DNA from: Candidatus Multiplicimicrobium inquinatum
Lineage (GTDB): Bacteria > Omnitrophota > Omnitrophia > Omnitrophales > Aquincolibacteriaceae
Reading direction: 5' to 3'
Length of the DNA stretch: 28,858 bases
Assembly: GCA_002344825.1 (NCBI GenBank)
Contig: DDUN01000012.1
Span: 1-28,858 of the forward strand
The notes beneath the pieces are model-generated. The model made no database searches, was not told the origin of the DNA, and worked only from the letters and a program-made list of their open reading frames with translations. The position numbers and the translations under genes are program-made. Shown in pieces: positions 1-9,174 of this stretch (position 1 is the first letter of the stretch; each line of letters opens with the position of its first letter).

Positions 1-917
<917 letters not shown>

Positions 918-1017
918 AAATCTTTCTCTTAATGCTTTGCCGGCTGAGCCGCGACTCAAAGGCAAAAATAAAGTCAAGTCACACAAATTACCGCCGCAAG
1001 GCGATATTCAAAACATC

Positions 1018-1491
1018 TTACCCGCCCTCCGCGGTCTCCATAGTCTGGTCATACTTAGGAGGCAAGTTATAAATTTCTGTTGGGTAAAATTCAGCAAGAA
1101 AGCGAATTAGGGTGCGCACGGATATCACATTCACTAGCGTGCCTTTTTCATCAACAAGAGGAATATGATAAAAGCGATTTTTTCCCATAATCTCAATCGC
1201 ACGGCTAACCGTATCGTTCACACTCAACACAATCGGGGTCTTCGTCATCAATTCAGACACCAGTTTGGACCAAATTTCTTTTTTACCCAAAACACGGTTA
1301 AGCACATCCGTCTCCGTGAACATACCGACTACTTTACGCTGGTGATCCGCAATGACAATATAGCCGGACTTGTTATTCTGCATAATTTCGACGGCCGTGC
1401 GGATGGAAATTTCAGGAGGCGCCTGAATAAGACGTGGATTAACGATTTGTCCGATCTTGATAGTCTTAAGAAGCTGTTGTATTGGTCGCAT
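1018..1491 (-). CDS. Two-CBS-domain protein
   Basis: 157 residues made almost entirely of a tandem CBS pair (Bateman module). The first copy is at about 12-70, with AVEIMQNNKSGYIVI and VVGMFTETDVL. The second is at about 80-135, with LMTKTPIVLSVNDTV and HIPLVDEKGTLVNVISVRTLI. A short tail reads EFYPTEIYNLPP. CBS pairs bind adenine nucleotides or SAM and usually act as energy-sensing regulators of a partner protein. There is no attached catalytic or DNA-binding domain, so any effect would be by interaction. It lies between the pyruvate dehydrogenase genes and a ferredoxin-linked 2-oxoacid oxidoreductase, so regulation of either enzyme is a reasonable guess, not shown. An AGGTGA ribosome site sits 6 nt before the ATG. 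Confidence 0.88.
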   Translation of the reverse strand: MRPIQQLLKTIKIGQIVNPRLIQAPPEISIRTAVEIMQNNKSGYIVIADHQRKVVGMFTETDVLNRVLGKKEIWSKLVSELMTKTPIVLSVNDTVSRAIEIMGKNRFYHIPLVDEKGTLVNVISVRTLIRFLAEFYPTEIYNLPPKYDQTMETAEGG

Positions 1492-1568
1492 AGTTTTTCA
1501 CCTGTTGCATTATACAATAGGATACTGCCGTCGAGAAAAATCTTGTTTGTCTAAAACCGTCTACTAAC

Positions 1569-3002
1569 TTAAGCGGAGTGTTCAACATGCTCTCGTGGAC
1601 GTGAATACGCGTGGGAGGAATGTCCATAAAACATTTCGGCAGCCTCCTGCAAAGTCTCTGATAAGGTTGGATGCGGATGGACACATTCCGCCAAGTCCCG
1701 CGCCGTAGCAGCCATCTCAACGGCCACAACGCCTTCGGCGATCATATCTCCCGCGCCCACCCCAACCATTCCGACACCTAAAATTCTTTCGGTTCCGGGC
1801 TCGACAATCAGCTTGGTCAAGCCATCCGTACGATCCAAAGTCATCGCCCGCCCGCTTGCAGCCCACGGAAACTTCACAACATCAACCGGGATATTACGTT
1901 TCCGAGCTTCCGCTTCGGTCAGTCCGCACCAGGCAACTTCCGGGTTCGTAAATACCACCGCAGGAATCACCACGTCTTCAAAGACGCTATGCCCGCCGCA
2001 AATCCGATCAACCGCAATACGCGCTTCCTTGGAAGCTTTATGAGCCAACATCAATCCGCCGACAACATCGCCAATCGCGAGAATATCCATATCATCCGTT
2101 TGCTGCATTGAATTGACTTTAATGAATCCTTTTGGGTCAAGCTGAACATTAGTGCTTTTAAGCCCTAAATCTTCCGTATTAGGAACTCGCCCAACGGAAA
2201 CCAGTACGCGATCATAAAACTCTTCCAACTTTTTCCCTTCATACTCCATCTGAACTTTAATCTGTTTTCCCTGAGTCGACATTTTTACAACTTTGGCTTT
2301 AACTCGAACTTCTTTGAAATTCTTTTTAGCGTACTCCTGCACAGGACGCGCTAAATCAGCATCGGCCCCAGCTAAGATCGAATCCAATGCTTCGACAACC
2401 GTTACCTTGCTGCCCAGCTCGGAATACACCGTTCCTAATTCCATACCTATGTATCCGCCGCCCACAACCAACAAAGTTTCCGGAATTTCTTCCAGCTCCA
2501 AAGCTTCGGTTGAGGTCATAATCCGTTTGTTGCCCAAATCAAAAACAGCCGGCAACGCAGGAGAAGAACCCACGGCAATAATGACTTTTTTGTAATGAAT
2601 AAATTTCTGACCTTCCGCGGTTTCAAGCCGCAAGACATTATTCCCCTCAAAGTGTCCGCGACCTTTAATCACTTCTACTTGACGGCGTTTTGCCAGCCCG
2701 CGAATCCCTTCGGAAAGCTTGCTCAAAATAGATTCTTTCCAGGCGCGCATTTTTTCCAAATTAATTTTCGGCGCTCCAAAATCAATTCCCCAATGCGAGC
2801 TCTCTTTTGCTTCACTCAGCAAAGCAGTCGCGTGAAGTAACGCTTTTGACGGAATACAACCGCGGTTCAAACAAACACCGCCCAAACGGTCATCTTTTTC
2901 AATCATCAAAACTTGGCGCCCTTTCGTCGCGGCATAAAAAGCCGCGGCATAACCGCCGGGTCCCGCGCCTAAAACAACAATATCCGCTTCAATCTTCTTC
3001 AT
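1569..3002 (-). CDS. lpdA: Dihydrolipoyl dehydrogenase (E3 of pyruvate dehydrogenase)
   Basis: 477 residues, usual for E3. It reoxidises the dihydrolipoyl arm of E2 and passes electrons through FAD to NAD+. The N-terminal FAD site is GAGPGGY near residues 12-18. The redox disulfide CLNRGC gives Cys44 and Cys49. The NAD-binding site is VVGGGYIGMELG near 179-190, and the second FAD contact is LAIGDVVGG. The C-terminal catalytic dyad is in HPHPTLSE (His444, Glu449). The start codon overlaps the aceF stop by 4 nt (ATGA), implying coupled translation. It is the third gene of the aceE-aceF-lpd order. All key residues are present, so the protein should be active. Confidence 0.96.
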   Translation of the reverse strand: MKKIEADIVVLGAGPGGYAAAFYAATKGRQVLMIEKDDRLGGVCLNRGCIPSKALLHATALLSEAKESSHWGIDFGAPKINLEKMRAWKESILSKLSEGIRGLAKRRQVEVIKGRGHFEGNNVLRLETAEGQKFIHYKKVIIAVGSSPALPAVFDLGNKRIMTSTEALELEEIPETLLVVGGGYIGMELGTVYSELGSKVTVVEALDSILAGADADLARPVQEYAKKNFKEVRVKAKVVKMSTQGKQIKVQMEYEGKKLEEFYDRVLVSVGRVPNTEDLGLKSTNVQLDPKGFIKVNSMQQTDDMDILAIGDVVGGLMLAHKASKEARIAVDRICGGHSVFEDVVIPAVVFTNPEVAWCGLTEAEARKRNIPVDVVKFPWAASGRAMTLDRTDGLTKLIVEPGTERILGVGMVGVGAGDMIAEGVVAVEMAATARDLAECVHPHPTLSETLQEAAEMFYGHSSHAYSRPREHVEHSA

Positions 3003-4369
3003 TTCTTGCCTGCCTTTTTCACTAATTTTTTAGCCGCTGTTTTCACCGGCGGTTGCGGCTTAGCCGCAGAGCCTAAACGTATATCAGCATCAGAAATTTT
3101 TTCAAGAGCTTCAATAAACGACCGTGTAAACCGCGCTCCATCGGCACCATCGATCACGCGATGATCGTAAGAAACACATACAGGCATGAGCTGACGAACC
3201 TCAATTTTTCCCTCACGCACAACCGGCTTAGAAACGCCCCGTCCGATTCCTAAAATTGCAACTTCCGGCTTATTCACGATCGGTGTGAAATGTCCCCCGC
3301 CGATTCCGCCTAAATTCGAAATCGTAAATGTACCGCCCTTAAGATCTTCCCCTGAAATTTTTCTTTGGCGTGTTTTTTCCGCTACCTGTCCGATTGCAGC
3401 GGCCAATTCCAAAATCGACATTTGATCCGCGTTGCGAATAACCGGAACAATAAGCCCCTGATCGGTGTCAACCGCAACGCCCAAATGAATATAGTCCTTT
3501 AAAACCAATTCGTCTTTTTCAAGGTCAAGGCTAGAGTTAATGACCGGGTGTTTTTTCAACGCAGCCGTCACGGCCTTAAGAATAATCGCGGTGAGAGTCA
3601 GATTCACGCCCTTCTTCTCATAATCAGACGCATACTTTTTACGCAATTGGCTGATGATCGTCACATCCGCTTCATCAAATTGAGTCACATGCGGAATAGC
3701 GCTCCATGACTCATGCATACGTTTTGCGATCGTACGGCGTAATGCGGTAAGCGGCTTCTTTGTCACAGGGCCCCACTGGGAAAAATCAATTGAAGGATCG
3801 ATCTTCATCGAAGACTGAACAGCAGGCAAAGCGGCTGCCGAAGCAGCGCTGAAAGCCATCGCCTGAATTTGCATAATATAATTGCGGACATCCGCTAAAC
3901 CAATCCGACCGCCGCTTTCAGTTCCGCGAACACGGCCCAAATCAATTCCGAGATCACGCGCCATCGCGCGCACCGAAGGCGAAGCCGGCGGCGGAGAACC
4001 GCTTTGTGACTGATACTGATAAGCTCCCGCAGAAGGAATAACTGGCGCGGGAATAAATGAAGGCTGGGGAGCCGCAACATTCTGTGCGGCAACAGGTGCC
4101 GTCGCCGCTACTTGCGGTTGCGCCGCAGGTGCAGAGCCGGAGCTTGATAGCGTTGCGATCAACTGCCCAACAGAAACTTTATCGCCCTGCTTAATATGAA
4201 GCGCTTGAATCGCTCCGTCACCTGAAGACGGAATCGGAGCAACCGCTTTTCCGCTTTCTAATTCAATTAAAGTTTGATTCTTTTTTACGGCATCGCCGAC
4301 CTTAACGAGAATATTAACAACCGTTCCGCTATCAACACCTTCACCTAATTGAGGCACACGAACTTCCAT
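2999..4369 (-). CDS. aceF: Dihydrolipoyllysine acetyltransferase (E2 of pyruvate dehydrogenase)
   Basis: 456 residues. E2 forms the core of the complex and moves the acetyl group from E1 to CoA on a lipoylated lysine. There is one lipoyl domain (about 1-76) with the lipoyl lysine in ELESGKAV (Lys41). An Ala/Pro-rich linker spans about 78-130. A peripheral-subunit-binding domain (131-165, PSVRAMARDLGIDLGRVRG) is followed by the catalytic domain (about 195-430) with YDHRVIDGADGARF (His403, Asp407). A short lysine-rich tail ends the protein. Having one lipoyl domain rather than the three of E. coli AceF is common outside enterobacteria. The start has a strong AAGGAG site 9 nt upstream. Co-location with AceE-type E1 makes pyruvate the likely substrate. 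Confidence 0.95.
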   Translation of the reverse strand: MEVRVPQLGEGVDSGTVVNILVKVGDAVKKNQTLIELESGKAVAPIPSSGDGAIQALHIKQGDKVSVGQLIATLSSSGSAPAAQPQVAATAPVAAQNVAAPQPSFIPAPVIPSAGAYQYQSQSGSPPPASPSVRAMARDLGIDLGRVRGTESGGRIGLADVRNYIMQIQAMAFSAASAAALPAVQSSMKIDPSIDFSQWGPVTKKPLTALRRTIAKRMHESWSAIPHVTQFDEADVTIISQLRKKYASDYEKKGVNLTLTAIILKAVTAALKKHPVINSSLDLEKDELVLKDYIHLGVAVDTDQGLIVPVIRNADQMSILELAAAIGQVAEKTRQRKISGEDLKGGTFTISNLGGIGGGHFTPIVNKPEVAILGIGRGVSKPVVREGKIEVRQLMPVCVSYDHRVIDGADGARFTRSFIEALEKISDADIRLGSAAKPQPPVKTAAKKLVKKAGKK

Positions 4370-4399
4370 GACTCTCTCCTTAAATGGTATTACTTATCT

Positions 4400-4436
4400 T
4401 GCGGCTTCGCCGCAGAGCTTTAACAAAACTGTTAAA
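4400..4436 (-). other. Two small hairpins between aceE and aceF
   Basis: A perfect 6-bp GC-rich stem with a 3-nt loop lies at 4400-4414 (TGCGGC/GCCGCA). A weaker 6-bp stem, TTTAAC/GTTAAA with a 6-nt loop, spans the aceE stop codon at 4419-4436. Neither is followed by a U-tract on the transcribed strand. They are more likely an mRNA stability or processing element between the two cistrons than a terminator. Function is inferred. Confidence 0.35.
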
Positions 4437-7203
4437 TCGAAAACTGAGGATACTTTTTATCGGCGTGATAATTCAAATCATCCATCGCCTTTTTGACAAC
4501 CTTAGCTTCAATCTCTCCTTTTTCAAAGAGAGCATACAATGTCGCGATCACAACACTCTCCGCATCAATCTCAAAAAAACGTCTGAGCTTTTCACGCGTA
4601 TCACTCCGGCCAAAGCCGTCGGTTCCCAGCACCGTATATTTTCCCGGCACCCATGGCGTAATTTGTTCCGCGACAATTTTCATATTGTCGGAAACCGCCA
4701 CAAATACACCCTCTTGCGAATCAAAGCACTTTTCGACATAAGATTTCTTAGATGCTTCCGTGGGATTCAAACGATTGGAACGCTGAACTTCAAGAGCCTC
4801 ACGACGCAATTGGTTGTAACTCGTCACAGACCAAACGTCCGCCGCAACTCCGTACTTTTCAAGCATCTGCTGAGCTTTCAAAGCAGATTGAATAATCGGA
4901 CCGCTCCCTAAAAGCTGAGCACGCAGTTTTAATTTTTTATCGCTCGCCTTAAATTTATAGAGCCCCTTCAAAATTCCTTCACGGCTGCCTTCAGGCATCG
5001 CAGGCATCGGATGGTTTTCGTTATAAACGCTGAGGTAATAAAAAAGGTCTTCTCCTTTTTGGTACATACGGTTAATGCCGTCTTCAATAATGACAGCAAG
5101 CTCATACGCAAAAGCGGGATCATACGCCACAAGACTCGGAATCGTGCTCGCCATCAGCTGGCTGTGGCCGTCCTGATGCTGAAGCCCCTCTCCGTTCAAA
5201 GTTGTCCGGCCCGAAGTTCCACCCAGCAAAAAGCCCTTGGCCTTAATATCACCGGAAAGCCACATCAAATCACCGACACGCTGAAAACCGAACATGGAGT
5301 AGTAAATATAAAAAGGAATCATATGCGTTCCTACTGTCGCATACGAAGTACCCGCAGCGATAAAGGAAGCCATCGAACCTGCTTCGTTGATACCTTCTTC
5401 TAGAATCTGTCCGTCCTTCGCTTCCTTAAAATAAAGCAAAGATTCGATATCAACCGGTTCATAGAGCTGTCCCTTGGGCGCGTAAATACCAACTTGACGG
5501 AAAAGCGCATCCATACCAAAAGTGCGCGCTTCATCCGGAATGATCGGAACGATATTTTTGCCGATTTCATTATTCCGTAAAAGCTTGGTTAAAATACGGA
5601 CAAAAGCCATCGTCGTCGAAACTTCCGCTTCACCTGAACCTTTTAAAAATTCTTCGTAATAAGCGGCATCCGGGGTCTGAAGCAATTCCGCTTTCACTTT
5701 TCGTTCAGGCAAAAATCCACCGAGAGATTTCCGGCGTTCAAACAAATACTTCATTTCCGGGCTGTCCACAGGCGGACGATAAAAAGGGGTCTCGGCGATT
5801 TCTTCGTCCGAAATAGGAATATCAAAACGCGCGCGAAACTCACGCAATTCTTTTTCATTCAGCTTCTTCTGTTGATGCGTAATATTACGCCCCTCACCCG
5901 CTTCGCCTAAACCATAACCTTTGATCGTTTTTGCCAGAATCACGGTGGGCTCACCCTTGTGCTCGGTCGCCGCCTTGTAAGCCGCATAAACTTTTTTCGG
6001 ATCATGACCGCCGCGAAGCAACTTTGTAATCTGAACATCGCTCAAATGATTCACCATCGCAAGTAATTCGGGATATTTTCCAAAGAAGTGTTTACGCGTA
6101 TAGCTTCCGGGTTCAACGGAATACTTCTGATAATCTCCGTCGCAACATTCACTCATGCGTTTAAGAAGAAGACCCTTGGTATCTTTCTTCATAAGCTCAT
6201 CCCATTCAGAGCCCCAAATGACTTTAATTACATTCCAGCCTGCGCCGCGGAAAACCGATTCAAATTCCTGAATGATTTTTCCGTTGCCGTGAACCGGACC
6301 ATCAAGACGCTGAAGATTACAGTTGATTACCCAAATAAGGTTGTCGAGTTTATCGCGGCCGGCAATATTCAAATTGCCGAAACTTTCAGGCTCACCCGCT
6401 TCGCCGTCACCGACATAGCACCATACTTTCGGAAGCTCACTCTGAATAATTCCGCGGGCTTTTAAATAATGCAGAAAGCGCGCCTGATAAATCGACATGA
6501 TCGGACCAAGCCCCATCGACACGGTCGGAAACTGCCAGAAGTCCGGCATCAGATACGGATGGGGGTATGAAGAAAGCCCGCCTTCTTTGGCAAGCTCTTG
6601 GCGAAAATTATGAAGATGATCTTTGTTTAAACGGCGCTCGAGATAGGCACGTGCGTAATTCCCCGGCGAAGCATGCCCCTGAAAGTAAACAAAATCACCG
6701 AGACGGCTAGGCGTATCGCCGCCATGAAAAAAATGATTAAAACCAACTTCATACAAAGTCGCGCTTGAAGCAAAAGTGGAAATATGTCCGCCTAAGCCGG
6801 GGTGAACTTCATTGGCTTTAACAACCATGGCCATGGCATTCCAACGAATCAAACTTTTAATACGGCGCTCAATTTCACGGTCACCGGGATACTCCGGCTC
6901 ATGCGAGGGATCAATAGTATTTAAATAAGGGGTGCTGACCGGAGCCGGCAACGGAACACCTGCTTCGCGGAGACGCTTGATAAGAATGTCCATAATATAG
7001 GGTGCGCGCTCGGGACCGGCTTGATCTTTCAAAGCAACTTCAAGAATATGCTCAAGGGAGTCAATCCACTTTTGCCATTCGGGGGTATTTTCTTCGGCGA
7101 TTTTTGGGGTGGAGGAAGTTGATGTGGCGCCAGCCACAGCGGCAATGTCGGACAAGTCCTGCTCGCGGTCTTCTGCTGTATTCATATTTTTTTTGGATTT
7201 CAT
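4432..7203 (-). CDS. aceE: Pyruvate dehydrogenase E1, homodimeric AceE type
   Basis: 923 residues, slightly longer than E. coli AceE (887); the extra length is mostly a polar N-terminal stretch of about 40 residues. E1 decarboxylates pyruvate with TPP and transfers the acetyl unit to lipoyl-E2. The TPP/Mg2+ motif is GDGEAGEPES (from residue 265), ending at the asparagines of INCNLQRLDG near 294-296. Other conserved blocks are HPGLGGHIS (about 134-142), YFQGHASPG, IVPIIPDEARTFGMD and GEGLQHQDGHS. The ATG at 7203 has no clear ribosome site and neither does the in-frame ATG six codons later, so the exact start is uncertain. It leads the aceE-aceF-lpd group and has a possible sigma70-type promoter at 7255-7283. 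The gap to aceF is 62 nt. Confidence 0.96.
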   Translation of the reverse strand: MKSKKNMNTAEDREQDLSDIAAVAGATSTSSTPKIAEENTPEWQKWIDSLEHILEVALKDQAGPERAPYIMDILIKRLREAGVPLPAPVSTPYLNTIDPSHEPEYPGDREIERRIKSLIRWNAMAMVVKANEVHPGLGGHISTFASSATLYEVGFNHFFHGGDTPSRLGDFVYFQGHASPGNYARAYLERRLNKDHLHNFRQELAKEGGLSSYPHPYLMPDFWQFPTVSMGLGPIMSIYQARFLHYLKARGIIQSELPKVWCYVGDGEAGEPESFGNLNIAGRDKLDNLIWVINCNLQRLDGPVHGNGKIIQEFESVFRGAGWNVIKVIWGSEWDELMKKDTKGLLLKRMSECCDGDYQKYSVEPGSYTRKHFFGKYPELLAMVNHLSDVQITKLLRGGHDPKKVYAAYKAATEHKGEPTVILAKTIKGYGLGEAGEGRNITHQQKKLNEKELREFRARFDIPISDEEIAETPFYRPPVDSPEMKYLFERRKSLGGFLPERKVKAELLQTPDAAYYEEFLKGSGEAEVSTTMAFVRILTKLLRNNEIGKNIVPIIPDEARTFGMDALFRQVGIYAPKGQLYEPVDIESLLYFKEAKDGQILEEGINEAGSMASFIAAGTSYATVGTHMIPFYIYYSMFGFQRVGDLMWLSGDIKAKGFLLGGTSGRTTLNGEGLQHQDGHSQLMASTIPSLVAYDPAFAYELAVIIEDGINRMYQKGEDLFYYLSVYNENHPMPAMPEGSREGILKGLYKFKASDKKLKLRAQLLGSGPIIQSALKAQQMLEKYGVAADVWSVTSYNQLRREALEVQRSNRLNPTEASKKSYVEKCFDSQEGVFVAVSDNMKIVAEQITPWVPGKYTVLGTDGFGRSDTREKLRRFFEIDAESVVIATLYALFEKGEIEAKVVKKAMDDLNYHADKKYPQFSI

Positions 7204-7227
7204 ATAGATGATGACATGTTAGAAGAA

Positions 7228-7251
7228 CCCCAACGGGGCTCAAAATGAGCC
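7228..7251 (-). promoter_or_regulatory. Overlapping hairpins in the aceE leader
   Basis: Two small stems lie in the untranslated leader of aceE. GGCTC/GAGCC with loop aaaat spans 7237-7251, and CCCC/GGGG with a 3-nt loop spans 7228-7238. They share two G residues at 7237-7238, so both cannot form fully at once. This could be a simple switch or chance. No known riboswitch was recognised. Confidence 0.3.
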
Positions 7252-7254
7252 ACC

Positions 7255-7283
7255 AATTTACATGAATACCCCCTCTCAATCAA
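7255..7283 (-). promoter_or_regulatory. Possible sigma70-type promoter for aceE
   Basis: On the minus strand a TTGATT -35 (7283-7278) and a TAAATT -10 (7260-7255) are separated by exactly 17 nt. Each hexamer matches 4 of 6 consensus bases. Transcription would start near 7248, giving a leader of about 45 nt. Assigned by eye only. Confidence 0.4.
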
Positions 7284-7350
7284 ATCTTTTTTAGTCTTTT
7301 TAGTTAAGGCTGAACTTGAGCCGTAAGTCCTTGCATGATAATGTGATGCC

Positions 7351-8052
7351 ATGCAGTTTTTAAATCAATCTTTTCCTGAACCGGATTCGAACATTGCTTT
7401 GGACGAAGCCTTACTTGAAAGCGCGGAATCAGGCGCTTTAGATGAAAGTTTGCGCGTCTGGGAATCCCCTGTCTATTTTGCGGTTTTGGGATATTCCAGC
7501 ACTTGGAAAAATGAGCTAAACCCGAGCACTTCCATCCCCTTCATTCGGCGTAAAAGCGGCGGACAAACTGTTTTACAAGGCCCAGGCTGCCTCAATTTTA
7601 ATTTAGTGCTCAAGATTAATTCTGCCACCGGAATACGAACGGATACGGCGAACGCAATGCAAAAAAGCATGCAAGCCATTCAGATTTGCTTGCCGGAAGA
7701 AAAATTTGAAATTCAGGGTGTCAGCGATTTAAATTGGAAAGGGCGAAAATTCTCGGGAAATGCCATGCGGCGCGGTAAAAATTATTATCTCTTTCACGGA
7801 ACCTTCTTATATTCATTTGATCTTCAGCAAATTCAAATTCAGCTTGGCAAACCGGACCGCGAACCCGATTACAGGGCGAAGCGCAGCCATTCCGAATTTC
7901 TAACTAACATCCCCGCCGGCAAAGAAAAAATAGTCGAAGCGCTCAAAAAAGTTTGGGGAGCGGACGAACCTCTTCGAAACATTCCTTTAGACTTAATCCC
8001 GAAACTCAAGAAAACATTTTATTCCAATTTCGATTGGAATAAAAAATTCTAG
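7351..8052 (+). CDS. lplA: Lipoate-protein ligase A family protein
   Basis: 233 residues of the BPL/LplA/LipB fold. It would attach lipoate or an octanoyl/lipoyl precursor to the lipoyl lysine of E2 proteins. Visible motifs are RRKSGGQTVLQGPGCLNFN (about 66-84), the substrate-binding loop of the family, and GRKFSGNAMRRGKNYYLFHGT (131-151), where Lys133 fits the conserved catalytic lysine. It lacks the roughly 100-residue C-terminal accessory domain of E. coli LplA (338 aa). It may therefore need a separate partner or be an octanoyl-transfer (LipM-like) variant, although Cys80 in the PGC motif is not placed to prove that. It is divergent from aceE, whose E2 partner needs lipoylation. No clear Shine-Dalgarno site; a TGATAAT-like box lies just upstream. 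Confidence 0.82.
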   Translation: MQFLNQSFPEPDSNIALDEALLESAESGALDESLRVWESPVYFAVLGYSSTWKNELNPSTSIPFIRRKSGGQTVLQGPGCLNFNLVLKINSATGIRTDTANAMQKSMQAIQICLPEEKFEIQGVSDLNWKGRKFSGNAMRRGKNYYLFHGTFLYSFDLQQIQIQLGKPDREPDYRAKRSHSEFLTNIPAGKEKIVEALKKVWGADEPLRNIPLDLIPKLKKTFYSNFDWNKKF

Positions 8053-8104
8053 CAGCGGTTTCATACGTCCGCGTGACTTCAACTCTCACAACAATATTTA
8101 CATT

Positions 8105-8172
8105 GTCATCCCCGCCAAGGCAGGGATACAGAACTCAAAGAAACACTGGATTCCCGCCTTCGCGGGAATGAC
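8105..8172. repeat. Imperfect inverted repeat (REP/MITE-like)
   Basis: A 27-nt left arm (8105-8131) and a 27-nt right arm (8146-8172) are imperfect inverted copies separated by 14 nt. The right arm contains the motif ATTCCCGCCTTCGCGGGAAT, itself a hairpin. This sequence type is a dispersed extragenic repeat in many bacterial genomes. It sits in the 246-nt gap between the convergent lplA and prmA and may serve as a transcription barrier. The rest of the gap holds only small hairpins (around 8177-8187 and 8231-8246) and no gene that I can see. Confidence 0.75.
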
Positions 8173-8298
8173 ACAGCCCAACGGGCACAAACAGCGCCTG
8201 CTGGTTCAACATTTTTTACGATAAAGAATTGCTGTGGTCAACAACCACGAGAGGTGTGCTTAGCAGAATTTGTTTAGCGATTCTAACTCGAACTCTAT

Positions 8299-9171
8299 TT
8301 ATTGTTTTCTGTACAAAATAGCAACCCAGCGCCTGCCGCGCAGAATTTTTATAACGCGCAAATCTTTTCCGTCAAAAACTTCGCGAAATGAATCATAAGT
8401 CTGTCTTAATATCCCTGAGACCAACACCCATCCGCCCTTGCGGGCCGCGCCGACAATTTCCGAACGGTAATTTTCAAGAATGTGAGAATTAATATTGGCC
8501 GCAACCAAATCAAATTTTTTTGTTTTCTTTAATCTCGCCAGTTCAAGACACCGAAACTCCGCGAAAATTGTTTTTTTTAAATTCCGCTTGAAGTTAATTC
8601 GGGCGCATTCGACCGAAGGCTTATCGCTATCAAACCCCTCGATAACACGCGCTCCGAAATGCGCGGCAAAAACAGATAAAATTCCGGTGCCTGTTCCCAC
8701 ATCAAGAAACGAATTAAAACGACCGCGCAGCGTTTCCATCATCCTTGTCACTAACCGGGTTGTTTCATGCTCACCGGAGCCAAACGCACTGAGCGGATCA
8801 ATATAAACTGGAATTCTTTTGGGGTATTTTTCGGGAATATACTCTTTTTTTCGCCAAATCGGTATCACCACAAACCGCCTGCCGATTGTCTGAATTTTAT
8901 AATCTTCTTTCCATTTCTCCGCCCAATCCGCGTAGGCAAGTTTCCGGCAGCGAATCACAACGCTCCGCACTTTATTTTTCTGATAGCTCTTAACAAAAAC
9001 AGCCGCCTGTCGGGAGGTCGAGAAATAAAGCAGAATTTGAGGAAGCCCATTTTTTTCGGTCTCAACAATCTGGGCTCGGGAAACGCCCAAATTTTTAATT
9101 TGCTCGATTAACGAACGGAGAGTTTTCGACCGCTGACAAAGCAAAGAAACTTCAAAATAATCGCCGGTCAC
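8299..9171 (-). CDS. prmA: Ribosomal protein L11 methyltransferase (PrmA)
   Basis: 290 residues, the usual PrmA length. PrmA trimethylates residues of ribosomal protein L11 using SAM. An N-terminal substrate-recognition domain (about 1-95) is followed by the linker motif DWAEKWKEDYK...IPIW (82-106). Then come the family signature FGSGEHETT (130-138), SAM motif I LDVGTGTG (156-163), and DLVAANINSHIL with a following GGWVLVSGIL block. It starts 4 nt after the stop of the deacetylase-like gene and is last in the minus-strand group with maf. The signature and architecture make the assignment firm; the modified target is inferred from the family. Confidence 0.9.
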   Translation of the reverse strand: MTGDYFEVSLLCQRSKTLRSLIEQIKNLGVSRAQIVETEKNGLPQILLYFSTSRQAAVFVKSYQKNKVRSVVIRCRKLAYADWAEKWKEDYKIQTIGRRFVVIPIWRKKEYIPEKYPKRIPVYIDPLSAFGSGEHETTRLVTRMMETLRGRFNSFLDVGTGTGILSVFAAHFGARVIEGFDSDKPSVECARINFKRNLKKTIFAEFRCLELARLKKTKKFDLVAANINSHILENYRSEIVGAARKGGWVLVSGILRQTYDSFREVFDGKDLRVIKILRGRRWVAILYRKQ

Positions 9172-9174
9172 AAA

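Noticed and set aside
933..960. Hairpin between the CBS gene and korA as a terminator
   Set aside because: The TTTGCC/GGCAAA pairing encloses a large irregular loop and has no U-tract in the minus direction; read-through into korA is more likely.
4384..4911. 175-codon plus-strand open frame
   Set aside because: Antisense to the 3' end of aceE and without recognisable motifs.
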